DNA of 5,260 nucleotides from an uncultured Micrococcales bacterium. Its GTDB lineage: Bacteria > Actinomycetota > Actinomycetes > Actinomycetales > Microbacteriaceae. The stretch is taken from contig CAINTU010000017.1 of assembly GCA_903853515.1 (NCBI GenBank), positions 1 to 5,260 of the forward strand, in the 5' to 3' direction. The position numbers and the translations under genes were made by a program. The notes beneath the pieces are model-generated. The model saw only the letters and a list, made by a program, of their open reading frames with translations, was not told where the DNA came from and did no database searches. This document shows positions 1-5,260 of the stretch, piece by piece. Within the stretch, counting starts at the first letter, position 1, and each line of letters opens with the position of its first letter.

Positions 1-716
1 ACACCGGCGTATTTGACCACGTGCGAAAGCTTTTCGCTGACACCCCTGAAAGCAAGGCAAGGGGATACCAGCAAGGCCGGTTCTCGTTCAACGTTAAGGG
101 TGGCCGCTGCGAGTCGTGCAGTGGCGATGGCACTCTAAAGATCGAAATGAACTTCTTGCCTGATGTTTATGTGGCGTGTGAGGTGTGTCACGGTGCGCGT
201 TATAACCGAGAGACACTTCAAGTGCGATATAAAGGCAAGACAATCGCTGAAGTGCTTGAGATGCCAATCGCCGAGGCAGCCGAATTTTTCGCGGCGATTT
301 CATCGATTGCACGTTACCTCGAAACCTTGGTTGAGGTTGGCCTCGGCTATGTGCGCCTGGGCCAATCAGCGACGACGCTTTCGGGCGGCGAGGCTCAGCG
401 AGTCAAGCTCGCCACCGAATTGCAGCGACGCTCAAACGGTCGAAGCATATATGTGCTCGACGAGCCAACCACCGGTTTGCACTTCGAAGACGTGCGCAAA
501 CTTTTGCTTGTGCTCTCAGGTCTTGTCGACAAGGGCAACACAGTCATTGTCATCGAACACAATCTTGATGTGATCAAGAGCGCTGACCATGTGATCGACA
601 TGGGGCCAGAGGGAGGCTCTGGCGGCGGTCAGGTTATTGCAGTGGGCACTCCAGAGCAGGTTGCCAAGAATGCCAAGTCGTTCACCGGAAAGTTTCTTGC
701 CGAGATTTTGAAGTAA
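1..716 (+). CDS. uvrA: UvrA, excinuclease ABC subunit A, C-terminal part (5' end outside window)
   Basis: This is the C-terminal quarter (about 237 residues) of UvrA, the damage-sensing ABC ATPase of nucleotide excision repair, which loads UvrB onto lesions in the cytosol. The reading frame is open from base 3 and matches UvrA from its T-G-V-F-D segment, so the GTG at 21 is an internal Val and the true start lies upstream of the window. Visible landmarks are the C-terminal zinc module, a CxxC-x19-CxxC pattern (codons from 108 to 188); the ABC signature LSGGEAQ at 378-398; Walker B ending in Asp-Glu at 459-464, followed by PTTGLH; and the H-loop His at 558-560. The Walker A of this second ATPase domain lies before the window. 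The stop TAA is at 714-716, two bases before uvrC. No frameshift or missing key residue is seen. Family assignment is secure. Confidence 0.97.
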   Translation, partial: TGVFDHVRKLFADTPESKARGYQQGRFSFNVKGGRCESCSGDGTLKIEMNFLPDVYVACEVCHGARYNRETLQVRYKGKTIAEVLEMPIAEAAEFFAAISSIARYLETLVEVGLGYVRLGQSATTLSGGEAQRVKLATELQRRSNGRSIYVLDEPTTGLHFEDVRKLLLVLSGLVDKGNTVIVIEHNLDVIKSADHVIDMGPEGGSGGGQVIAVGTPEQVAKNAKSFTGKFLAEILK

Positions 717-718
717 CC

Positions 719-2581
719 ATGGCAAACGAGCTTGCTTTCAGGCCCAAGACTTCCGAGATTCCAACGAACCCCGGTGTATATCGCTTTCTTGACGCCAACG
801 GCAGGGTTATTTATGTCGGCAAAGCCAAAAACTTGCGAGCCAGGCTCTCGAGCTATTTCGCTCCGTTAGACACGCTTCTTGAGAAAACTCGTCGAATGGT
901 GCTCACCGCGCGCGATGTGAACTGGACCATCGTAAAGTCTGAATTTGAAGCTCTGCAACTCGAATTCACTTGGATCAAAGAGTTTGACCCGCCATTTAAT
1001 GTGCGCTTCAAGGATGACAAGAGTTACCCATACCTGGCTGTTTCGGTTGGCGATAGCGTGCCTCGCGTATTTGTCACGCGCAACAGGGAATCAAAGGGTG
1101 TCAAGTATTTCGGCCCGTTCACGCAAAGTTGGGCAATTAGAGAGTCGCTCGATATCTTGCTCAAGGTATACCCGATGCGTTCTTGCTCGGCCGGGGTTTA
1201 TCGTCGCGCCGAGTTGACCGGCCGCGCCTGCCTGCTCGCCGACATAGGCAAGTGCTCGGCGCCATGCATCAAAAGGGTAGATGCCGAGACACATCGCGAG
1301 ACGACTCGTGCGCTTGTAGATTTCATGTCTGGCTCTGATCTCTCGCATATCAGCGAATTGAAATCTCGCATGACAAAGGCTGCCGAACTTGAGCAATACG
1401 AACTGGCCGCAAAACTGCGTGACAACATCGCAGCACTGCAAACCATTTCAGAGAAAAGCACAGTAGTTTTCAGTGACCAGACCGATGCCGACCTATTTGC
1501 CTTCGCCGATGATGACCTAGCAGCCGCGGTCAGCATGTTTATCGTCCGTGGTGGCCGCATCAGAGGTGCTCGGGGTTGGGTTGTCGATAAAGAGCTAGAG
1601 CGATCTGGTGCAGAGCTCGTCGAATACATTTTGCAAAATGTTTATGGCGGCGAAAACGATGCCCCGCCACCTAGAGAAGTGCTGGTGCCTGAGCTGCCAG
1701 ATGATGCAGAGGCAATCACCGCTTGGTTGAGCAAGTTGCGCGGCAGTTCGGTAGAACTGCGAGTGCCGCAGCGCGGCGATAAGCGAGCCCTGTCACAAAC
1801 CGCTCACGAAAACGCGAGTCACTCACTTAAACTTTACAAACTCCGCCGAGTCAACGACTTCACCGCCCGCACCGAGGCACTGGCCGCGATTCAAAAATCC
1901 CTGGGACTTGCCACCGCGCCGTTGCGAATCGAATGCTTCGATGTTTCGCATTTAGGGGGCACAGGCATCGTCGCATCGATGGTGGTATTTGAAGACGGAC
2001 TGCCAAAGAAAGATCAATACCGCAGGTTCAACATCGAATCATCGCCTGATGACACCGAATCTATTTATCAAACTCTGATGCGTCGCTTGAAGTACTTGAA
2101 CTTGCCAAGCGAAGACAGCGGACGGTTCGCATATCGACCAGGCTTGCTGATTGTCGACGGTGGTGAGCCACAGGTCAACGCCGCAGCAAGGGCACTCAAA
2201 GATTCAGGAATCACCGACATGGCCGTGGTTGGCCTTGCAAAGCGACTCGAAGAGATTTGGCTTCCCGACAATCCATTCCCGGTTATTTTTGCAAGAGCAA
2301 GCGACGAGCTCTTTATGCTTCAGCGAATTCGCGACGAAGCTCACCGCTTTGCGATAAGTGCGCAACGTAATAAGCGCAGTTCTGCAATCGCCACCGAGCT
2401 CAGCGAGATTGCTGGCCTAGGCGATAAGCGAGTGGCCGCACTGCTGCGCCGATTCGGCTCTGCCAAACGCCTGCGTGCTGCCACGGTTGCCGAGATTGCC
2501 GAGGTCGCATCAATCGGCGAAGTTTTGGCAGCCTCGATTGTCGAGGCACTGAGCGGCACAGCAGAGCCTAAAAGCGAATAA
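719..2581 (+). CDS. uvrC: UvrC, excinuclease ABC subunit C
   Basis: UvrC makes both incisions around a lesion held by UvrB. The 620-residue length is normal for the family. An N-terminal GIY-YIG nuclease (about 15-95) shows GVY at 19-21, YVG at 32-34, Arg42 and the E-A-L-x-L-E element at 77-82, giving the 3' incision. Four cysteines (156, 171, 179, 183) match the site reported to hold an Fe-S cluster in E. coli UvrC. A UVR motif for UvrB contact spans about 207-242. The RNase H-like domain that cuts 5' carries Asp408 (FDVSH), Asp480 (IVDGG) and His542 (DEAHR). Two helix-hairpin-helix units lie at about 558-583 and 588-613, centred on AGLG and ASIG. The ATG at 719 has only a weak GAAG ahead of it, and the two-base gap from the uvrA stop suggests translational coupling. 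All catalytic positions appear intact. Confidence 0.98.
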   Translation: MANELAFRPKTSEIPTNPGVYRFLDANGRVIYVGKAKNLRARLSSYFAPLDTLLEKTRRMVLTARDVNWTIVKSEFEALQLEFTWIKEFDPPFNVRFKDDKSYPYLAVSVGDSVPRVFVTRNRESKGVKYFGPFTQSWAIRESLDILLKVYPMRSCSAGVYRRAELTGRACLLADIGKCSAPCIKRVDAETHRETTRALVDFMSGSDLSHISELKSRMTKAAELEQYELAAKLRDNIAALQTISEKSTVVFSDQTDADLFAFADDDLAAAVSMFIVRGGRIRGARGWVVDKELERSGAELVEYILQNVYGGENDAPPPREVLVPELPDDAEAITAWLSKLRGSSVELRVPQRGDKRALSQTAHENASHSLKLYKLRRVNDFTARTEALAAIQKSLGLATAPLRIECFDVSHLGGTGIVASMVVFEDGLPKKDQYRRFNIESSPDDTESIYQTLMRRLKYLNLPSEDSGRFAYRPGLLIVDGGEPQVNAAARALKDSGITDMAVVGLAKRLEEIWLPDNPFPVIFARASDELFMLQRIRDEAHRFAISAQRNKRSSAIATELSEIAGLGDKRVAALLRRFGSAKRLRAATVAEIAEVASIGEVLAASIVEALSGTAEPKSE

Positions 2582-2606
2582 AACTGGCTAAATAATGCAG
2601 TTTTTT
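2580..2606 (+). terminator. Weak terminator-like hairpin at the uvrC stop codon
   Basis: AAAACTG (2580-2586) can pair with CAGTTTT (2598-2604) around an 11-base loop, and six T residues run from 2601 to 2606. The stem has only two G-C pairs and its 3' arm uses four of the T residues, so it is a poor intrinsic terminator. It may attenuate or mark the 3' end of the uvrA-uvrC message, or be chance in AT-rich DNA. The T tract can alternatively pair with 2672-2675 in the larger rapZ leader stem, so the two folds compete. Confidence 0.25.
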
Positions 2607-2675
2607 GTAAAGATTTGGCTAAAGGCAGGCCATTTGTCGAATTTGCGACACGCCGAAGAGCCAAACTTTGTAAAG
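2603..2675 (+). promoter_or_regulatory. Long stem-loop in the uvrC-rapZ gap (candidate structured rapZ leader)
   Basis: Hand pairing gives an outer stem between 2603-2620 and 2659-2675. TTTGGCT (2614-2620) pairs perfectly with AGCCAAA (2659-2665). After one bulged A (2613), AAAG (2609-2612) pairs with CTTT (2666-2669). Then come two G-U wobbles (2608 with 2670, 2607 with 2671), TTT (2604-2606) with AAA (2672-2674), and a final wobble. That is about 17 pairs with one bulge. The 38-base interior can fold further: GGC (2628-2630) with GCC (2652-2654), and TGTCG (2635-2639) with CGACA (2646-2650) around a six-base loop. The wobbles would be C-A mismatches in an opposite-strand RNA, so the fold favours the rapZ-sense transcript. 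It ends 28 bases before the rapZ ATG. It matches no riboswitch class I recognise. Function is unknown; it could be a cis-regulatory element, a processing site, or an inverted repeat of another origin. Confidence 0.5.
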
Positions 2676-2690
2676 TTGAGCCACACCCTC

Positions 2691-2696
2691 AGAAAG
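2691..2696 (+). promoter_or_regulatory. Ribosome binding site of rapZ, non-canonical
   Basis: AGAAAG lies seven bases before the ATG at 2704. It lacks the GGAGG core but can pair with the CUUUCU tail at the 3' end of actinobacterial 16S rRNA. No stronger Shine-Dalgarno is present. An in-frame TGA at 2677-2679 with no ATG, GTG or TTG after it fixes the rapZ start at 2704. Initiation is probably weaker than for whiA or sodA. Confidence 0.5.
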
Positions 2697-2697
2697 A

Positions 2698-2758
2698 CTG
2701 CAGATGCCAAGCACTAACAGCAATGAACTGCTGATAGTTACAGGCATGTCTGGTGCAG
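2698..2758 (+). promoter_or_regulatory. Possible hairpin over the rapZ start codon
   Basis: ATGCC at 2704-2708, the start codon plus two bases, can pair with GGCAT at 2743-2747. Inside it, ACTA (2713-2716) pairs with TAGT (2735-2738), and after one A-A mismatch CAGCA (2718-2722) pairs with TGCTG (2729-2733) around a six-base loop. Alternative outer pairings exist, such as CTGCA (2698-2702) with TGCAG (2754-2758). The core has 14 Watson-Crick pairs broken by a 4x4 internal loop and one mismatch. It would hide the AUG, but codon constraint and chance could produce it. Stability was not computed. Confidence 0.3.
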
Positions 2759-3576
2759 GACGCTCAACCGTGGGCAACGCCCTCGAAGACCTTGGTTGGT
2801 ACGTTGTCGATAACCTGCCGCCACAGATGCTCGGGCCGATAGCCGAGCTTTTCAATGGTGAGACAACTTCGTTGCCTCGCCTCGCTGTAGTCATCGATGT
2901 GCGCGGTGGCGATCTATTTAGCGATTTGCGAATGCACCTCGATTCACTAAAGGCACGTGAGATTTCATCCCGGGTGCTTTTTCTAGATGCTTCTGATCAA
3001 TCTCTTGTGCGTCGTTTCGAACAGGTTCGCAGACCTCATCCATTGCAGGCTGATGGCACGCTGCTTGACGGTATCTCAACTGAACGCGCCAGACTTACTG
3101 GGCTTCGAGAGCACGCCGACGTGGTTATCGACACGAGCGATCTAAACATTCATCAACTGTCAAACCGAATTTCTGAACACTTTGCGCTCGAATCGAGTGC
3201 AAAACTGCAGGTGACTTTGATGAGTTTCGGGTTCAAATACGGAATACCTACTGACGCAGATTTGGTTGCAGATGTGCGCTTTTTGCCGAATCCCTTCTGG
3301 ATCGAAGATTTGCGCCCATACTCAGGACTTGATCAACCGGTAGCCGATTACGTGCTGACACAAAATGGCGCGGCAGATTTCTTGACCAACTACCGCAGCG
3401 CGCTCGAGCCGGTTCTCTCGGGTTACCAACGCGAAAACAAGCGTTATGCAACTATCGCGGTGGGTTGCACAGGCGGCAAGCATCGATCAGTCGCGATGGC
3501 GATAGCTCTCGCCAAACTTTTAGACCGCACAGACATAAATGTGACCGTGCGTCACCGAGATTTAGGCAAGGAATAG
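2704..3576 (+). CDS. rapZ: RapZ-family nucleotide- and RNA-binding protein (YvcJ family)
   Basis: RapZ proteins are cytosolic P-loop proteins. The E. coli member binds small RNAs GlmY/GlmZ and guides RNase E to glmZ, tuning glucosamine-6-phosphate synthesis; Bacillus YvcJ hydrolyses nucleotides. The actinobacterial target is not established to my knowledge. The 290 residues match family length. An N-terminal P-loop reads GMSGAGRST (14-22), with Arg20 where most families have Lys, which I recall as usual in actinobacterial homologues. DNLPP follows at 36-40 and a Walker B-like VVIDVRGG at 62-69. The C-terminal domain, the RNA- and sugar-phosphate-binding half in E. coli, keeps SFGFKYG, DVRFLPNPFW and GCTGGKHRS (254-262). 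The next start, Met15, would destroy the P-loop, so 2704 is firm. The gene follows a 122-bp structured gap and is three bases from whiA, implying a rapZ-whiA unit. yvcK, often between them, is missing. Confidence 0.95.
   Translation: MPSTNSNELLIVTGMSGAGRSTVGNALEDLGWYVVDNLPPQMLGPIAELFNGETTSLPRLAVVIDVRGGDLFSDLRMHLDSLKAREISSRVLFLDASDQSLVRRFEQVRRPHPLQADGTLLDGISTERARLTGLREHADVVIDTSDLNIHQLSNRISEHFALESSAKLQVTLMSFGFKYGIPTDADLVADVRFLPNPFWIEDLRPYSGLDQPVADYVLTQNGAADFLTNYRSALEPVLSGYQRENKRYATIAVGCTGGKHRSVAMAIALAKLLDRTDINVTVRHRDLGKE
3568..3572 (+). promoter_or_regulatory. Ribosome binding site of whiA inside the rapZ 3' end
   Basis: AAGGA lies seven bases before the whiA ATG at 3580 and is embedded in the last two sense codons of rapZ. 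With the three-base gap between genes it indicates coupled translation of RapZ and WhiA from one message. Confidence 0.75.
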
Positions 3577-3579
3577 AAA

Positions 3580-4557
3580 ATGGCATTGACTTTAGAACTC
3601 AAGGATGAGCTTGCTCGGGTAGAGGTTAAAAAGAGCAGCGTTCGTGCGGCTGAGCTCGCAACGATTCTGCGCTTTTGCGGCGGTCTGCACCTCGTTAGTG
3701 GCAAAATCGTCATCGAAATCGAGGTCGATACAGCCCAATTGGCGAGGCGGGTGCGCAAAGATTTGACTGAAGTCTTTGGTGTCGCGAGCGAGCTTGCCGT
3801 TATTCAAGCAGGCGGCATCAGAAAGACCACGCGCTATCAAATCAGAGTTTTGCAGGGTGCCGACATCCTTGCCCGTCAAACCGGACTCGTCGACTCACGC
3901 AATCGACCTGTGCGTGGCTTGCCGGCGATCTTGGTGTCAGGCAGCAAGGCTGATGCAGAAGCGGTTTGGCGTGGCGCGATTCTTGCACACGGTTCGCTAA
4001 CTGACCCAGGACGTTCTGCAACGCTCGAAATCACGGCGCCAGGCAATGAAGCCGCCATGGCTCTCGTGGGTGTTGCACGACGACTAGATGTGACCGCGAA
4101 GGTTCGTGAAGCCCGCGGCGCATTTCGCGTTGTTGTTCGCGAAGGTGACGCAATCGCGACGGTCTTGAAGCATATTGGCGCTCACGGAATCGTGTTGCGC
4201 TATGAAGAGTTGCGAGTTCGTCGTGAGGTTCGTGGCAAACAAAATCGCCTAGCGAATTTTGACAACGCCAACCTGATGCGCTCAGCCCAGGCCGCAGTAG
4301 CCTCGGGTGCTCGTGTTGCGAGAGCCTTAGAGATTCTCGGCGACGAAATTCCTGAACACCTCAAGATGGCAGGCGAGTTGCGCCTAACCAATCGTGATGC
4401 AAGTCTCGACGATTTAGGCCGCTTGGCTAGCCCGCCACTAACCAAGGATGCCGTTGCGGGTCGAATCCGCAGACTTCTCGCACTTGCCGACAAGACAGCT
4501 TTCGATAAGGGAATTCCTGACACCAAGGCCTATTTGCCTGACGACGAAGTCGATTAG
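3580..4557 (+). CDS. whiA: WhiA, sporulation/cell-division transcriptional regulator
   Basis: WhiA is a DNA-binding protein found across Gram-positive bacteria. In Streptomyces it acts with WhiB to switch on division and sporulation genes; in non-sporulating relatives it is linked to cell division. At 325 residues it has the expected size. The N-terminal two thirds (about 20-215) form the degenerate LAGLIDADG homing-endonuclease-like fold, recognised by LRFCGGLHLVSGKIVIE, LARQTGLVDSRNRPVRGLP and WRGAILAHGSLTDPGRS; family members lack nuclease activity. The C-terminal helix-turn-helix region holds NRLANFDNAN (222-231), EHLKMAGELRL, SLDDLG (275-280) and LTKDAVAGRIRRL (287-299). The ATG at 3580 gives the standard MALT start and is served by AAGGA. 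In many actinobacteria gap-pgk-tpiA follow; here sodA comes first. Given the likely lifestyle, a role in division rather than sporulation is inferred. Confidence 0.97.
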   Translation: MALTLELKDELARVEVKKSSVRAAELATILRFCGGLHLVSGKIVIEIEVDTAQLARRVRKDLTEVFGVASELAVIQAGGIRKTTRYQIRVLQGADILARQTGLVDSRNRPVRGLPAILVSGSKADAEAVWRGAILAHGSLTDPGRSATLEITAPGNEAAMALVGVARRLDVTAKVREARGAFRVVVREGDAIATVLKHIGAHGIVLRYEELRVRREVRGKQNRLANFDNANLMRSAQAAVASGARVARALEILGDEIPEHLKMAGELRLTNRDASLDDLGRLASPPLTKDAVAGRIRRLLALADKTAFDKGIPDTKAYLPDDEVD

Positions 4558-4599
4558 CACACACATCACCGTTTTATATCGCAAAATAGAAGCACTACT

Positions 4600-4605
4600 A
4601 AGGAG
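4600..4605 (+). promoter_or_regulatory. Strong ribosome binding site of sodA
   Basis: AAGGAG with a six-base spacer precedes the ATG at 4612. It is the strongest Shine-Dalgarno in the window, consistent with high expression of an abundant enzyme, and it fixes the sodA start. Confidence 0.85.
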
Positions 4606-4611
4606 CCGCAA

Positions 4612-5235
4612 ATGAGCAAGTACGTTCTGCCAGATCTTTCATATGATTACGGTGCACTTGAGCCAAACATCTCAGGCAAAATCATGGAACTTCACCATGA
4701 CAAGCACCACCTTGCCTATGTAAACGGCGCGAACTCTGCCCTTGATCTGCTTGCCGAGGCTCGCGAGAAGAACGACCTAACCTGGGTAAACAAGCTGCAG
4801 AAAGACTTGGCATTCAACCTTGCCGGTCACGTGAACCACACTGTGTTTTGGCGAAACCTTTCGCCCGAGGGCGGCGACAAGCCCACCGGCGAACTCGCTT
4901 CGGCCATTGACGAGTTCTTTGGTTCATACGATGGCTTCAGGGCACACTTCACAGCGAGCGCACTTGGCATCCAAGGCAGCGGTTGGGCGATTCTTGCCTG
5001 GGATATTCTTGGTCAAAAATTGATCATCGAACAGCTTTATGACCACCAGGGCAACTTGGCTGTCGGCAGCTTGCCGCTTTTGATGCTCGACATGTGGGAA
5101 CACGCGTTCTACCTCGACTATCAAAACGTCAAGGGCGAATACGTCAAAGCCTTCTGGAACATTGTCAACTGGGCTGACGTTCAAGAGCGCTTCACTCAGG
5201 CAAGCACTAAAACTGCGGGTCTGCTGCTAGTCTAA
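4612..5235 (+). CDS. sodA: Superoxide dismutase, Fe/Mn family
   Basis: This enzyme converts superoxide to oxygen and hydrogen peroxide. Its 207 residues align without gaps, from memory, with the mycobacterial SodA layout. The four metal ligands are present: His28 (in ELHHDKHH), His76 (in AGHVNHT), Asp160 and His164 (in LDMWEHAFY). Other signatures are Tyr36, GGDKPTGEL (87-95), QGSGW (121-125) and FWNIVNWADV near the end. His145, in YDHQ, matches the residue associated with the iron enzyme of M. tuberculosis, where manganese-preferring relatives carry Gln; the metal is therefore more likely Fe or cambialistic, but this is inference. There is no signal peptide, so it is probably cytosolic, although mycobacterial homologues can be exported without one. 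The 54-bp gap after whiA contains an AT-rich patch (4571-4588) but no clear -35/-10 pair and no terminator, so both an own promoter and read-through from whiA remain possible. Confidence 0.96.
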   Translation: MSKYVLPDLSYDYGALEPNISGKIMELHHDKHHLAYVNGANSALDLLAEAREKNDLTWVNKLQKDLAFNLAGHVNHTVFWRNLSPEGGDKPTGELASAIDEFFGSYDGFRAHFTASALGIQGSGWAILAWDILGQKLIIEQLYDHQGNLAVGSLPLLMLDMWEHAFYLDYQNVKGEYVKAFWNIVNWADVQERFTQASTKTAGLLLV

Positions 5236-5260
5236 AAAGAGCTTTTCCACCCGAAGATGC

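Noticed and set aside
163..573. Open frame of 136 codons overlapping uvrA on the same strand
   Set aside because: It lies wholly inside uvrA in another frame, has low-complexity Ser/Arg/Cys-rich content and matches no family I recognise, while the uvrA frame is fully conserved.
2639..2676. rapZ promoter with TAAAGT (2671-2676) as -10
   Set aside because: The only TTG-like -35, TTGCGA at 2643-2648, gives a 22-bp spacer, too long for a standard promoter. The same bases are explained by the inverted repeat.
2341..2894. Minus-strand open frames crossing the uvrC-rapZ gap
   Set aside because: They mostly mirror the 3' end of uvrC and the 5' end of rapZ, have Ser/Ala/Arg-rich shadow composition and no convincing ribosome site. 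The gap itself is better explained by RNA or DNA structure.
4198..4526. Minus-strand 108-codon frame inside whiA
   Set aside because: Antisense shadow of the conserved WhiA C-terminal domain, with no recognisable domain.
4571..4592. AT-rich patch before sodA as a promoter (TTATAT, TATATC or TAGAAG as -10)
   Set aside because: No -35 at a 16-18 bp spacing resembles TTGACA (the nearest, TTAGCA at 4554, leaves about 15 bp or less), so no specific promoter call is justified.
5235..5246. AAAAG-AG-CTTTT palindrome after the sodA stop as a terminator
   Set aside because: A two-base loop cannot close a hairpin, the stem is AT-rich with no following T tract, and the window ends 14 bases later.
5257..5259. 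ATG near the window end as the start of the next gene
   Set aside because: Only four bases remain (ATGC), so no reading frame or family can be judged.

Overview
The window reads as chromosomal housekeeping DNA from an actinobacterium. The evidence is the gene order uvrA-uvrC-rapZ-whiA, an actinobacterial-type WhiA with an intact C-terminal helix-turn-helix, a RapZ with Arg in place of Lys in its P-loop, and a superoxide dismutase very like the actinobacterial/mycobacterial SodA. Base composition looks close to 50% GC, low for the phylum. With the position of sodA right after whiA, this points by inference to a small-genome Microbacteriaceae-like lineage such as freshwater planktonic forms. 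The taxon is not proven by the sequence.

All supported genes lie on the + strand. Positions 1-716 hold the 3' end of uvrA (second ABC ATPase and zinc module). Two bases later comes the complete uvrC (719-2581). A 122-bp gap follows, the only sizeable non-coding stretch. Then come rapZ (2704-3576), whiA (3580-4557, three bases after rapZ), a 54-bp spacer, sodA (4612-5235) and 25 bases of trailing sequence with no assignable feature. No stretch above 300 bases lacks a gene. I saw no tRNA, rRNA, CRISPR array, insertion sequence or minus-strand gene.

UvrA and UvrC are the damage-recognition and dual-incision parts of nucleotide excision repair (UvrB is not in the window). RapZ and WhiA form a conserved regulatory pair: a nucleotide- and RNA-binding protein, and a DNA-binding regulator of division and development. 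The yvcK gene that sits between them in Streptomyces and Bacillus is absent here. SodA is a cytosolic antioxidant enzyme with its own strong Shine-Dalgarno.

The part most worth a second look is the uvrC-rapZ gap. It can fold as RNA into a long stem-loop (about 17 pairs, one bulge, further pairing inside). Three of its pairs are G-U wobbles that work only in the + strand transcript. A second possible hairpin covers the rapZ start codon. Because RapZ proteins are known RNA binders in enterobacteria, this leader is a candidate cis-regulatory RNA. That is inference from hand pairing only.
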